The notes: generated by a model from the letters alone, not told the origin. A stretch of 22,050 bases of DNA from an uncultured Alistipes sp. (GCA_900544265.1 UQUQ01000037.1:1-22050); one strand, 5' to 3'; positions 10,560 through 19,328 are shown, counted from the first letter of the stretch. Translations and numbers: made by a program.

Positions 10560-12337
10560 CGCGCGGGCTTTTCGGCCGATGGAGTCGATTCCATGCGGCG
10601 GCGGATTTCGGCGGCATCGTACCCCGCATCGAGGGCCTTCTGCCAGTAGAACTCGGCCGAGAAGCGGTCACCCAGGGCATTGAGGATGTCGCCGTAGTGC
10701 GCAAACAGCTCCGGATTGCCGTGTTCGTCGAAGGCCACGGCCTGCTGGATCGCCTGTTTGGCCTCGTCGAGGCGCCCCAGGCGGTAGAGCACCCAGGCAT
10801 AGGTGTCCAGGTAGGTGGGGTTCTTCTCCGAGGTGGCCATCACGCGCGTCGCCATTTCGAGCGCCCGCTCCAGATCGCGTCCCTCGACGGAGAGGAAGTA
10901 GGCGTAGTTGTTCAGCACCAGGGCGTTGTCGCGCCAGTAGCCGAGGCTGCGGTCGTAGGCGTCGTAGCACGCCTTCAGGGCCTTGCGCGGCGATTTGCTC
11001 CGCGGCCGTTTCACCTTCGCCGTGTCGTTCCTCCCCTCTTCGGCCATCTGGTACCACGTGTCGCCGATCATGCCCCAGATCACGCTGCGCAGCGAGTCCG
11101 TTTCGGCGTAGCGGAGCGACTGACGGTAGGTGCGGATCGCCTTCTCGGGCTCCTTGAGCCGGATGAAGGCGTTGCCGCGGGCGAGGTGCAGGTCCAGGTC
11201 CCGGGGGAAGAGCTCCAGCGCCCGGCCGACGTAGTGCATCATCGAGTCGGCGTGCTGTTGGTAGCTTTCGATGTCGATAACCGCCTGGAAGAAGGACTTG
11301 ACGGGCGGTCTGTCCGCCAGGTGCAGCTTGTAGAGCGCCAGCGCCCGGTCCAGCTCGCCCGAGGCGATCAGGTGTCCGGCGTAGAGCTCCACGACGCGCG
11401 GATCGTTCGGGTAGCGGATGGCCAGCGTCGAGGCGAGGTCGTTGAGCTGGAAGTAGTACTGGCGGTAGAAGTTGATGTCGGAGGTGAACTGCTCGAAGCG
11501 CCGGATCTTCGTCTCGAGCGGCATGTCGTCCGACTCGAAGAGCCGCCGAGTCACCTCGAGCAGCCTGGGGTAGTTGCGCTTCGTGGTGTGGAAGTCGGCC
11601 AGCGACATGAGCGTCCGGATATCCGTCGAGTCGATCTTCAGGGCGCAGTCGTACTCGGCCAGCGCCAGCGAGTCCTTGCCCGAGATGCCGTAGAGTTCGG
11701 CCAGCGCCACGTGGTGCGCCGCCTCGTAGGGAACCTCTTCGACCAGTGCGCGCGCCTCGTCGATGGCCTTGTCGGTCTGCCTCGTCGCAATGAGCAGCTG
11801 CCGCTTCATCGCGCTCAGGTAGGGAATGCGCCCGAAGCGCATCTCGGCCGAGTCGAGCGTCGCGAGCGCCATGTAGGGGTCGTCGTTCTGCTCGTAGAGG
11901 GCCGCCAGCAGGCGGTAGTTGTCCGGCTCCTTGGGGTATTCGACCTGAAGACGGCGGTAGACGTCGAGCGCCTCGCGGTAGCGTTCGGCGAGGATGAGCA
12001 TCTGTCCGTAGAGCTGGTGGTACCAGCGGTTCGTCGTGTCGATCCGGTAGGCCGTGCGGGCCAGCTCGACCGCCTCGTCGGGCGAGGCGTACATGCCGCT
12101 GACCCCCAGTTCGTAGTAGGCCGGGGCGAAGAGCGAATCGTGCCGGATCGCCTCGTGAAAGAGCTCCCGGGCCCGGGCCGAATCGCGGGCGATGGCGTTC
12201 TGCTTGATTCCCTCGGTGTAGAGGTAGACGCTGCGCAGCGAATCGGGCCATTCGGGCGCCTGCACGCTCCCCTTCCCGGCGACGAAAGCCGTCGAGAAGA
12301 GCAGGCAAAGCGCCGTGATCGCCGTGAGCCGTTTCAT
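10556..12337 (-). CDS. Exported tetratricopeptide-repeat protein
   Basis: A 593-residue protein with a clear signal peptide (MKRLTAITALCLLFSTAFVAG), then an almost continuous helical solenoid of TPR-like units. Examples are APAYYELGVSGMYASPDEAVELARTAYRID near the N-terminus and YLDTYAWVLYRLGRLDEAKQAIQQAVAFD near the C-terminus. A basic linker (KVKRPRSKSPRKALK) breaks the repeats in the last third. There is no lipobox, so it is probably periplasmic. TPR solenoids are protein-interaction scaffolds and no enzymatic domain is visible. It starts 13 bp after pheS and overlaps the envC-like gene by 4 bp, so it is in one transcript with both. The coupling with an amidase activator suggests an envelope-assembly role, which is inference. 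Confidence 0.88.
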   Translation of the reverse strand: MKRLTAITALCLLFSTAFVAGKGSVQAPEWPDSLRSVYLYTEGIKQNAIARDSARARELFHEAIRHDSLFAPAYYELGVSGMYASPDEAVELARTAYRIDTTNRWYHQLYGQMLILAERYREALDVYRRLQVEYPKEPDNYRLLAALYEQNDDPYMALATLDSAEMRFGRIPYLSAMKRQLLIATRQTDKAIDEARALVEEVPYEAAHHVALAELYGISGKDSLALAEYDCALKIDSTDIRTLMSLADFHTTKRNYPRLLEVTRRLFESDDMPLETKIRRFEQFTSDINFYRQYYFQLNDLASTLAIRYPNDPRVVELYAGHLIASGELDRALALYKLHLADRPPVKSFFQAVIDIESYQQHADSMMHYVGRALELFPRDLDLHLARGNAFIRLKEPEKAIRTYRQSLRYAETDSLRSVIWGMIGDTWYQMAEEGRNDTAKVKRPRSKSPRKALKACYDAYDRSLGYWRDNALVLNNYAYFLSVEGRDLERALEMATRVMATSEKNPTYLDTYAWVLYRLGRLDEAKQAIQQAVAFDEHGNPELFAHYGDILNALGDRFSAEFYWQKALDAGYDAAEIRRRMESTPSAEKPAR

Positions 12338-12350
12338 GCCGCGGTGGGGG

Positions 12351-13376
12351 TTAGAGCGCCTCGTCGAACTGGTGGAGGAAGCGCACGTCGTTCTCGAAGT
12401 AGAGCCGCAGGTCCTTGACGCCGTACTTGAGCATGGCGATGCGCTCGATGCCCATGCCGAAGGCGAATCCGGAGTATTTCTCCGGGTCGATATTGTTGGC
12501 CTTCAATACGTTGGGGTCAACCATGCCGCATCCCATGATCTCGAGCCATCCCGTCCCCTTGCAGACCGCGCAGCCCTTGCCGCCGCAGAGGTTGCACGAG
12601 ACGTCGACCTCGGCCGACGGTTCGGTGAAGGGGAAGTAGGAGGGACGCATGCGGATGGCCGTCTGCTCGCCGAAGACCTCCTTGGCGAAGTAGAGCAGCG
12701 ACTGCTTCATGTCGGCGAACGAGACCCCCTCGTCGACGTAGAGACCCTCGATCTGGTGGAAGATGCAGTGTGCGCGGTAGGAGATCGCCTCGTTGCGGAA
12801 GACGCGCCCCGGGCAGATGACGCGGATCGGGGGCTTCTGGCGCTCCATCGTGCGGACCTGGATCGACGAGGTGTGCGTGCGCAGCAGGATGTCGGGATCC
12901 TTCTCGATGAAGAAGGTGTCCTGCATGTCGCGCGCCGGGTGCTCGGGCGGGAAGTTCAGCGCCGAGAAGACGTGCCAGTCGTCCTCGATCTCGGGACCGT
13001 CGGCCACGGTGTAGCCCAGGCGCGAGAAGACCTCGACGATCTGGTTCCTGACGAGCGAGATGGGGTGGCGCGAGCCGAGGTGCTCGGCCGTGCCGGGACG
13101 GGTCATGTCCCCGACGGTCTCGTGACGCTCGGAGGCGGCGTCGCGCAGCTGTTCGCGCAGCGTGTTGATGCGCTCGGTCGCCTCCTGCTTGAGGCGGTTG
13201 AGCTGCTGTCCCAACTCGCGCTTGAGCTCGGGAGCCACTGTCTTGAACTCCTCCATTAGGGCGTTCAGCTCGCCCTTCTTGCCGAGAATCTTGATGCGGA
13301 ACTCTTCGAGCTCGGCGGCAGCCTGGGGTTTGAATTCCTCCACACGTCGGAGGAGTTCATTGATTTTGTCGATCAT
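12351..13376 (-). CDS. pheS: Phenylalanyl-tRNA synthetase alpha subunit
   Basis: Catalytic alpha subunit of the class II (alpha-beta)2 synthetase that charges tRNA-Phe. The start at 13376 (MIDKINELLRRVEEF) yields 341 residues, the normal length; an ATG 17 codons upstream would add a lysine-rich tail and reach into the promoter region. The N-terminal coiled coil for tRNA contact is at about 1-85. The catalytic core shows LLRTHTS (165-171), the motif 2 segment PGRVFRNEAISYRAHCIFHQIEG (189-211), PSYFPFTEPSAEVDV (245-259), the Cys pairs C261/C264 and C269/C272, and motif 3 GMGIER (307-312). pheT is not in the window, so alpha and beta are unlinked at least locally. It heads the minus-strand unit with the TPR and EnvC-like genes and is divergent from the patatin gene. 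Confidence 0.98.
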   Translation of the reverse strand: MIDKINELLRRVEEFKPQAAAELEEFRIKILGKKGELNALMEEFKTVAPELKRELGQQLNRLKQEATERINTLREQLRDAASERHETVGDMTRPGTAEHLGSRHPISLVRNQIVEVFSRLGYTVADGPEIEDDWHVFSALNFPPEHPARDMQDTFFIEKDPDILLRTHTSSIQVRTMERQKPPIRVICPGRVFRNEAISYRAHCIFHQIEGLYVDEGVSFADMKQSLLYFAKEVFGEQTAIRMRPSYFPFTEPSAEVDVSCNLCGGKGCAVCKGTGWLEIMGCGMVDPNVLKANNIDPEKYSGFAFGMGIERIAMLKYGVKDLRLYFENDVRFLHQFDEAL

Positions 13377-13401
13377 ATTTTGTCCGTTTTTCTTTTTTGC
13401 G

Positions 13402-13409
13402 TACTTTTG
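13402..13409 (+). promoter_or_regulatory. Putative -7 box for the patatin/beta-barrel gene
   Basis: TACTTTTG matches TAnnTTTG exactly. A TTTG at 13379-13382 lies 19 bp upstream, the right distance for a Bacteroidota -33 element; it overlaps the beginning of pheS. The box ends 42 bp before the ATG at 13452. Confidence 0.6.
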
Positions 13410-13428
13410 AAAAATACTTTGTAACATG

Positions 13429-13436
13429 CAAAGTTA
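13429..13436 (-). promoter_or_regulatory. Putative -7 box for pheS
   Basis: On the minus strand this reads TAACTTTG, an exact TAnnTTTG match 52 bp before the pheS ATG. The same octamer precedes the ABC operon (21975-21982). A -33 element is not obvious. The box forms an ACTTTG/CAAAGT inverted pair with 13416-13421. Confidence 0.55.
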
Positions 13437-13451
13437 TAAAAAATTTGAGAT

Positions 13452-15755
13452 ATGTTGCGTAAAACCCTCTCATTTGTCCTCTCCGTCTTTCTCTTTGCGA
13501 CGGCGTCGGCCCAGCGGGTCGGGGTCGTGCTGAGCGGCGGCGGGGCCAAGGGGCTCTACCATATCGGCGTGCTGGAGGCGCTCGAGCAGAACGGCATTCC
13601 GATCGACTGCGTGGCCGGCACCTCGATGGGGTCGATCATCGCGGCGATGTACGCCGCCGGGTATTCACCCGCCGAGATGCGCGCCATCGTCTCGTCGGGA
13701 GCCGTGCGCGAGTGGGTTTCGGGCCGGATCGACCCGAATGTCTACATGCCCTACTACCGGCAGATCGGCCGGATGCCGGGCTTCCTGAACGTGCGCGTCG
13801 ACCTGAGCCGCCCCGGCGGCCAGCGCGTCCAGGTGCCGACGAACCTGCTCTCGTCGACGCAGATCGACATGGCGCTCACGGAGCTCTTCGCTCCGGCGAC
13901 GGCCGCCTCGGGGGGCGATTTCGACCGCCTGATGGTCCCCTTCCTCTGCGTGGCGAGCGACATGAACCACCGCGGACCGGTGGTCATGCGCAGCGGCGAT
14001 TTGAGCGAGGCGGTCCGGGCGTCGATGTCCATTCCGCTGGTTTTCAAGCCGGTGAAGCTCGACTCGATGCTGCTCTACGACGGCGGCATCTACGACAACT
14101 TCCCCTGGCACCCCCTGGACGAGGATTTCCGGCCCGATCTGATCGTCGGGTCGATCTGCACGGCCGGCAACGTCCCGCCGAGCGAACGCACCAGCATCCT
14201 CGACCAGGCCTTCATGCTGGCGATGCTCGATACGGACTATACGCTGCCCGGGGAGCGGAGCCTGACGATCCGCCGGGCGGTCGATGCCGGGATGCTCGAC
14301 TTCGACCGCGCCGAGGAGATCATGGATGCGGGCTATGCCGACGCCATGGCGCAGATGCCGCAGCTGCTCGAAAAGGTGCGCGAGCGCCGCACGCCGGAGG
14401 AGTACGAGGCCCGGCGCCGGGCCTTCCGGGCGCGCTGCCCGCAGCTCGTGTTCAACGACTACCGGATCGAGGGGCTCGACCCCTCGACGCGCGAGTACCT
14501 GCGCGACTACCTCCACCTGGACCGCCACACGCCGGGCGTGCAGCGTCCGATGCGGTTCGCGGAGCTGCGCGACAACCTCTACAACGTCCTTTCGGGCGGC
14601 GATTTCACGATGGAACTCCCGAAGGCCGTCTACGACAGCACGACGCACCGCTACTCCTTCCGCGCGCACCTCGAGACGAAGCCCAACTTCAAGGTCTCGA
14701 TCGGCGGCAACGTCTCCTCGACGGTCTTCAACCAGGCCTACATCGGCATCAACTACCAGAAGATCGGCCGCGTGGGCCACAGCCTGGGGGCGGACCTCTA
14801 CCTCGGGCCGCTCTACACGTGGGGAGCGCTCGGCGGGCGGGCCGACTTCTACCTGCGCGAACCGATTTTCCTGGACTATGCCTACAACTTCTCGGTGCGC
14901 GACTTCCGGCGCGGGGCCTTCGGCAACGTCACGCGCGTGGACAACACGCTCTACGTGAAGAACAGCGAGAACTTCTTCACGCTGGGGCTCGGCACGCCGC
15001 TGACGCTGCGCAGCGTCGTTGCGCTGCGGGCCAACGCAGGCCACATCAACTACCACTACGGTTCGGACAACCGGCAGGTCGAGGAGGACGACCATACGCG
15101 CTTCTCGTTCTTTGCCCTGAAGGCCGAGGTGGCGCGCAACACGCTCGACAAGTTCCTCTACCCGCGGCGCGGTTCGGACCTGCACTTCTCGGCCATCTAC
15201 GTGACGGGCCGCGACAAGTATGCCCCGGCGGAGGTCGACCGCTTCCTTTCGCGCCGCACGCGCCACTGGTTCGGCGGCCGCTTCACGTGGGACAAGTATT
15301 TCGACATTCCGCCCGTCAGCTGGTTTTCGTTCGGATTCAACATCGATGCCGTGCTGACGAACCACCCCGACTTCACGACACCGGGCGCGACGCTCATGTC
15401 GATGCCCGTCTACGCGCCCATCCCCCATGCAAAGATGGTCTACATGCCCGATTTTCGGGCCGAACGCTTCGTCGCCGGGGGCGTGATGCCGACCTTCGAC
15501 CTGATGCCCAACTTCTTCCTGCGCACGGGCTTCTACGCCATGATGCGCAACAAGCGGTCGTTCGTCCCCGTGGCGCTGGCCGACCGTCCCGACCGGCGCT
15601 GGCACTACATCGCCGAGGCGCTGCTGGTCTACCACACGCCCATCGGTCCGGTGAGCCTCGCGCTGACGAAATACGACCTCGATTCGTGGCGGAACATGTA
15701 CCTGACCTTCAATTTCGGCTACACCATCTTCGCCCCGAAGGGCACCTTCTATTGA
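13452..15755 (+). CDS. Patatin-like phospholipase fused to an outer-membrane beta-barrel (PlpD-like)
   Basis: A 767-residue protein with a signal peptide ending near TASA-Q (20/21). The patatin hydrolase domain follows at once: oxyanion loop SGGGAKG (28-34), nucleophile S58 in GTSMG, and the catalytic Asp D210 in YDGGIYDN. A POTRA-like segment starts near FNDYRIEGL (about 332-410). The remainder (about 410-767) alternates polar and aromatic residues in strand-like pattern, is rich in Tyr/Phe, and ends in aromatic FGYTIFAPKGTFY as BamA-inserted barrels do. This order (patatin, POTRA, 16-strand-type barrel) is that of type Vd autotransporters and of RssA/BamA-like Bacteroidota proteins. The likely activity is lipid acyl hydrolysis in the envelope. 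Whether the enzyme is surface-exposed, released or periplasmic cannot be told. It has its own promoter and ends at a bidirectional terminator. Confidence 0.93.
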   Translation: MLRKTLSFVLSVFLFATASAQRVGVVLSGGGAKGLYHIGVLEALEQNGIPIDCVAGTSMGSIIAAMYAAGYSPAEMRAIVSSGAVREWVSGRIDPNVYMPYYRQIGRMPGFLNVRVDLSRPGGQRVQVPTNLLSSTQIDMALTELFAPATAASGGDFDRLMVPFLCVASDMNHRGPVVMRSGDLSEAVRASMSIPLVFKPVKLDSMLLYDGGIYDNFPWHPLDEDFRPDLIVGSICTAGNVPPSERTSILDQAFMLAMLDTDYTLPGERSLTIRRAVDAGMLDFDRAEEIMDAGYADAMAQMPQLLEKVRERRTPEEYEARRRAFRARCPQLVFNDYRIEGLDPSTREYLRDYLHLDRHTPGVQRPMRFAELRDNLYNVLSGGDFTMELPKAVYDSTTHRYSFRAHLETKPNFKVSIGGNVSSTVFNQAYIGINYQKIGRVGHSLGADLYLGPLYTWGALGGRADFYLREPIFLDYAYNFSVRDFRRGAFGNVTRVDNTLYVKNSENFFTLGLGTPLTLRSVVALRANAGHINYHYGSDNRQVEEDDHTRFSFFALKAEVARNTLDKFLYPRRGSDLHFSAIYVTGRDKYAPAEVDRFLSRRTRHWFGGRFTWDKYFDIPPVSWFSFGFNIDAVLTNHPDFTTPGATLMSMPVYAPIPHAKMVYMPDFRAERFVAGGVMPTFDLMPNFFLRTGFYAMMRNKRSFVPVALADRPDRRWHYIAEALLVYHTPIGPVSLALTKYDLDSWRNMYLTFNFGYTIFAPKGTFY

Positions 15756-15805
15756 CCGGCTCCGGCCGGGTGGGAGGACGGCGTGATCCGCCGCCCCGTG
15801 ACGAA

Positions 15806-15841
15806 AAAAGGGACGACCCTCCAATCGGGGTCGTCCCTTTT
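15806..15841. terminator. Bidirectional terminator between the patatin and M13 genes
   Basis: A 14-bp perfect stem (AAAAGGGACGACCC at 15806-15819 with 15828-15841) has an 8-nt loop, an A-run on the left and a T-run on the right. It lies between two convergent stop codons (15755 plus, 15888 minus), serving both. Confidence 0.92.
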
Positions 15842-15887
15842 CTGCTGCGGGTCCGGTCGGCGGGATACCCTGCCGCCGCAACCGCTC

Positions 15888-17921
15888 TTACCAGATGATT
15901 ACGCGCTCTTCGGCCGGCATGAACATTGCGCCGTCGGTGATGCCGAAGGCCTCGTAGAAGCTCTCGAGGTTGCGCAGCGTGGCGTTCACGCGCCACTTGC
16001 CCAGCGAATGCACGTCGAGCTTCGTCAGGCGGGCGATCTCCTCGTCGCGGATGTTCTGCGCCCAGAGCGTAGCGTAGGCCAGGTAGAAGCGCTGTGCGTC
16101 CGTGAAGCCGTCGATCGGAGCCGGGGCCTGCTTGCCCTCGAGCGAGTTCTGGTAAGCTGTCCAGGCGACGCGCAGACCGCCCTGATCGGCGATGTTCTCA
16201 CCCAGCGAGAGGGCGCCGTTGGCGTGGAGCGCCGGTTGGCCGTCCCGGGCGGGCAGCACCTCGATGGCGTCGAACTGCTTGACCAGAATGTCCGTCTTGG
16301 CCTTGAAGGCGGCGGCGTCTTCGTCGGTCCACCAGTTGTTCATGTTGCCGTCCTTGTCGAAGTTGCGGCCCTGGTCGTCGAATCCGTGGGTCATCTCGTG
16401 GCCGATCACCACGCCGATGGCGCCGTAGTTGACCGCATCGTCGGCATCCGGATTGTAGAAGGGAGGCTGGAGAATGGCGGCCGGGAAACAGATCTCGTTG
16501 GTCGTCGGGTTGTAGTAGGCGTTGACCGTCTGCGGCGACATCTGCCACTTGGCCCGGTCGACGGGCTTGTTCAGCTCGGCGATGTTGTCGGCCGTGTACC
16601 AGCGGTTGGCCTCGACGATGTTCTCCCAGTAGCTCTTCAGCGGGTCGATCTCGAGCGTCGAGTAGTCCTTCCACGTGTCGGGATAGCCGATCTTCACGGT
16701 AAAGGCGGCGAGCTTCTCCTGGGCCTTGGCCTTCGTGGCGTCCGACATCCAGTCGAGGGCGTCGATGTGCTGCGAGAGGGCCGTTTGCAGGTTCTTCACC
16801 AGGGCGAGCATGCGCTCCTTGTCCTTGGCGGGGAAGTACTTGGCGACGTACATCTCGCCCACGGCCTCCGAGAGGGTGCTGTTGGGCACCGACATGGCGC
16901 GCTTCCAGCGGGGCTTCTGCTCCTGCGTGCCCGACATCGTCCGGCCGTAGAAGTCGAACGAGGCGTCGATGAAGTCGTCGCTCAGGTACGAGGCGGCCGC
17001 GTCGATGTACTGGGCGGCCAGGTAGTAGCGGATGTTCTCCAGCGGGGCCTTCTTCAGTACCTCGTTGGCGTTGGCGACGGCCGACGGCGTGGTGACGATG
17101 ATCGTGTCGAAGTCACCGATGCCCATCTCGCGGTAATAGGTTGCCCAGTCGATGGCGTCGTATGCCTTCTCGAAGTCGGCCTTCGACATGGGGTTGTACA
17201 TCGCCGGAATGTTGCGCAGTTCGACATTCGACCACGACTTCTCGGCCAGCTGCGTCTCGACCTCCATCACGCCGGCGACGGCCTTCTCAATGTCGGCCTC
17301 GGGGACGCCGGCCAGGCGGAAGATCCGGCCCAGATACTCCTTGTAGGCGGTGCGGATGTGCTCGTTCTCGGGCGTGAGGTAGTAGTCGCGGTCGCCCATC
17401 GTGAGGCCCGACTGCGAAGCGTAGAGGGCGTTCACGTTGCTGTTCATCAGATCGGGCTCCACGCCGATGCCGAAGAAGGGGTTGGCGACAGTCATGTGCA
17501 GCCGTGCGATGGCGTCGGTGAGCTGCGAGCGGTCCTTGATCGCGAGCAGCTCCCCGACCCGGGCCTTGATCGGGGCGGCCCCCTCGGCGTTCAGCCGCAC
17601 GGAGTCGAGGCCCATCTTGTAGAGGTCCGCGATCTTCTGCTCGACGCTGCCGGCGGCGGTCTCCATCCGGGTCATCTCCGAGAAGAGGGCGTTGATGCGC
17701 TTCTCGTTGTTTTCGCGCAGCACGTCGAACGAACCGTAGCGCGAATATTCGGGTTTGAGCGGGTTCTTGGCCTGCCAGCCGCCCGTGGCGTACTGGTAGA
17801 AATCGGCATTCGGAGCGACCGTGAGGTCGAGGTTCGTCGTGTCGATGGCCGGGGTCTTGGTCGTGGTGTTCTGACAGCTTGCCATACAGGCCATGGCGGC
17901 TAAAATCAAAATCTTTTTCAT
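15888..17921 (-). CDS. M13 family metallopeptidase lipoprotein (PepO/neprilysin-like)
   Basis: A zinc endopeptidase of the neprilysin family, acting on short peptides. The 677-residue precursor starts with a lipoprotein signal; the lipobox MASC places the lipidated Cys at C16, so it is anchored in the envelope. The M13 N-terminal helical domain covers about 35-420 (NADFYQYATGGWQ near the start). The catalytic domain has the substrate-binding VNAYYNP, the zinc motif HEMTH (H508, E509, H512) and GENIADQGG with E575 as third zinc ligand and D579. It ends in VIIW; the family usually ends CxxW, and the Trp is kept while the Cys is not. It lies 84 bp downstream of pgk on the same strand, with a large hairpin between and no visible promoter box. 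No neighbour suggests a substrate. Confidence 0.96.
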   Translation of the reverse strand: MKKILILAAMACMASCQNTTTKTPAIDTTNLDLTVAPNADFYQYATGGWQAKNPLKPEYSRYGSFDVLRENNEKRINALFSEMTRMETAAGSVEQKIADLYKMGLDSVRLNAEGAAPIKARVGELLAIKDRSQLTDAIARLHMTVANPFFGIGVEPDLMNSNVNALYASQSGLTMGDRDYYLTPENEHIRTAYKEYLGRIFRLAGVPEADIEKAVAGVMEVETQLAEKSWSNVELRNIPAMYNPMSKADFEKAYDAIDWATYYREMGIGDFDTIIVTTPSAVANANEVLKKAPLENIRYYLAAQYIDAAASYLSDDFIDASFDFYGRTMSGTQEQKPRWKRAMSVPNSTLSEAVGEMYVAKYFPAKDKERMLALVKNLQTALSQHIDALDWMSDATKAKAQEKLAAFTVKIGYPDTWKDYSTLEIDPLKSYWENIVEANRWYTADNIAELNKPVDRAKWQMSPQTVNAYYNPTTNEICFPAAILQPPFYNPDADDAVNYGAIGVVIGHEMTHGFDDQGRNFDKDGNMNNWWTDEDAAAFKAKTDILVKQFDAIEVLPARDGQPALHANGALSLGENIADQGGLRVAWTAYQNSLEGKQAPAPIDGFTDAQRFYLAYATLWAQNIRDEEIARLTKLDVHSLGKWRVNATLRNLESFYEAFGITDGAMFMPAEERVIIW

Positions 17922-17942
17922 CGTTGTTCGGGTTTTGAGTAT

Positions 17943-17981
17943 GAAACAGGGACCTCCGGGGTGCCCGGACGTCCCTGTTTC
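17943..17981 (-). promoter_or_regulatory. Long hairpin between pgk and the M13 peptidase
   Basis: An 11-bp outer stem (GAAACAGGGAC at 17943-17953 with 17971-17981) and a 6-bp inner stem (17955-17960 with 17964-17969) are separated by a single C:C mismatch, with a 3-nt loop. On the minus strand it is followed by CATACTCAAAAC rather than a U-run, so it is a weak intrinsic terminator at best. It lies 25 bp after the pgk stop and 21 bp before the peptidase start, and may end most pgk transcripts or act as an attenuator. Confidence 0.65.
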
Positions 17982-18005
17982 GGATCGGTATTTGCTCCGG
18001 GCTGC

Positions 18006-19268
18006 CTACTTGGTGATCGCCTCGACGCCGGGCAGGGTTCCGAACTCGATGTACTCGAGCAGGGCGCCGCCGCCGGTCGAGATGTAGGATACCTGGTCGG
18101 CCAGGCCGAACTTGTTGATGCAGGCTACCGAGTCGCCGCCGCCGATGAGCGAGTAGGCGCCGTTCTTCGTAGCCTCGGCGATGGCCAGGGCCACCTCCTT
18201 CGAGCCGGTTGCGAACTTGTCGATCTCGAAGACGCCCACGGGACCGTTCCAGAGGATGGTCTTGCAGCCGAGGATGTGCTCGCGGAAGCGCTTCTTGCCC
18301 TCGTCGGCGATGTCGACACCCTCCCATCCGTCGGGGATGTTGTCGGCCGGAGCCGTCGAGGTGTTGGCGTCGGCCGAGAAGGCGTCGGCGATCAGGGCGT
18401 CGGGCGACATGACGAGCTGCACGCCCTTCTGCTTGGCCAGCTCGAGGATCTCGAGGGCCACGGGGAACATGTCGGGCTCGCAGATCGAGTTGCCGACCTT
18501 GCCGCCCTGTGCGGCTGCGAAGGTGTAGGTCATGCCGCCGCCGATGATGATCGAGTCAACCTTCTCGATGAGGGCCTTGATGACGCCGATCTTCGACGAT
18601 ACCTTCGATCCGCCCACGATGGCGCAGAACGGGTGCTGCGGGGCCTCCATGAGCGACGAGATGGCCTTGACCTCCTTCTCCATCAGGTAGCCGAACATCT
18701 TGTCGTTGGGGAACTCCTTGGCAATCAGGTAGGTAGAGGCGTGCTTGCGGTGTGCCGTGCCGAATGCGTCGTTGATGTAGCAGTCGGCATACGAAGCGAG
18801 CTTCTTGACGAACTCCTTCTGCGGCCCCTCCTTCAGGGCCTTCTTCGCAGCGTCCTTCTCCTCCTTGGTGGCGTCCTCGGCCAGGCCGCGGGGCTTGCCC
18901 TCCTCCTCGGCGTAGAAACGCAGGTTCTCAAGCAGCACGACCTCGCCCGGCTTGATGTTCTTGCAGAGCTCGGCGGCCTTTTCGCCCATGCAGTCGCCGG
19001 CGAACTGTACCTTCACGCCGAGGTGCTTCTCGATGGCCGGTACGATCTGCTCGAGCGAGTATTTCGGATCGGGATTCTTCTTCGGACGTCCCATGTGCGA
19101 CATGAGGATCACGGCGCCGCCCTCGGCGAGCACCTTCTTGATCGTCGGCATGGCGGCACGGATGCGGGTGTCATCCGTTACCTCGCCCTTTTCGTTGACG
19201 GGCACGTTGAAATCCACGCGGATGATCGCGCGCTTGCCCTTGAAATCGTAGTTGTCGATCGAAATCAT
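18006..19268 (-). CDS. pgk: Phosphoglycerate kinase
   Basis: Glycolytic enzyme transferring phosphate from 1,3-bisphosphoglycerate to ADP. It has 420 residues, longer than the roughly 387 of E. coli, with the extra length mostly in a Lys/Glu/Ala-rich insertion at about 120-152 (after LLENLRFY); I recall this form from Bacteroidota. Family motifs in order are RVDFNVP (17-23), SHMGRP (57-62), LLENLRF (112-118), DAFGTAHR (167-174), [18 protein letters not shown], the nucleotide-binding WNGPVGVFE, and IGGGDSVA and [10 protein letters not shown] near the end. The N-terminus [20 protein letters not shown] is typical. No other glycolytic gene is beside it. A predicted promoter lies 52-60 bp upstream, with a 7-bp-arm palindrome upstream of that, and the M13 peptidase follows. 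Confidence 0.98.
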   Translation of the reverse strand: MISIDNYDFKGKRAIIRVDFNVPVNEKGEVTDDTRIRAAMPTIKKVLAEGGAVILMSHMGRPKKNPDPKYSLEQIVPAIEKHLGVKVQFAGDCMGEKAAELCKNIKPGEVVLLENLRFYAEEEGKPRGLAEDATKEEKDAAKKALKEGPQKEFVKKLASYADCYINDAFGTAHRKHASTYLIAKEFPNDKMFGYLMEKEVKAISSLMEAPQHPFCAIVGGSKVSSKIGVIKALIEKVDSIIIGGGMTYTFAAAQGGKVGNSICEPDMFPVALEILELAKQKGVQLVMSPDALIADAFSADANTSTAPADNIPDGWEGVDIADEGKKRFREHILGCKTILWNGPVGVFEIDKFATGSKEVALAIAEATKNGAYSLIGGGDSVACINKFGLADQVSYISTGGGALLEYIEFGTLPGVEAITK

Positions 19269-19320
19269 AGTGTTTGGACTTTAATATGGATGTTTTGAAT
19301 CTTGTTTGCCTAATCCGTCG

Positions 19321-19328
19321 CAAATTTA
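19321..19328 (-). promoter_or_regulatory. Putative -7 box for pgk
   Basis: On the minus strand this reads TAAATTTG, an exact TAnnTTTG match 52 bp upstream of the pgk ATG. No clear -33 TTG at 19-21 bp was seen. Confidence 0.55.

Noticed and set aside
10697..13259. Plus-strand frames opposite the TPR gene and pheS
   Set aside because: Composition typical of antisense shadows; the minus-strand genes are complete and tightly packed.
15279..15294. CACGTG core in the patatin gene as another parS
   Set aside because: Only 12 of 16 positions match and the arms are not palindromic. Other CACGTG cores (for example near 768, 4676, 11055, 11713 and 14816) match even less.
13665..17903. Very long antisense frames opposite the patatin gene (minus, 738 codons) and the M13 peptidase (plus, 706 codons)
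   Set aside because: Both arise from the strong third-position GC bias of the real genes; they run through the bidirectional terminator and show no domain.
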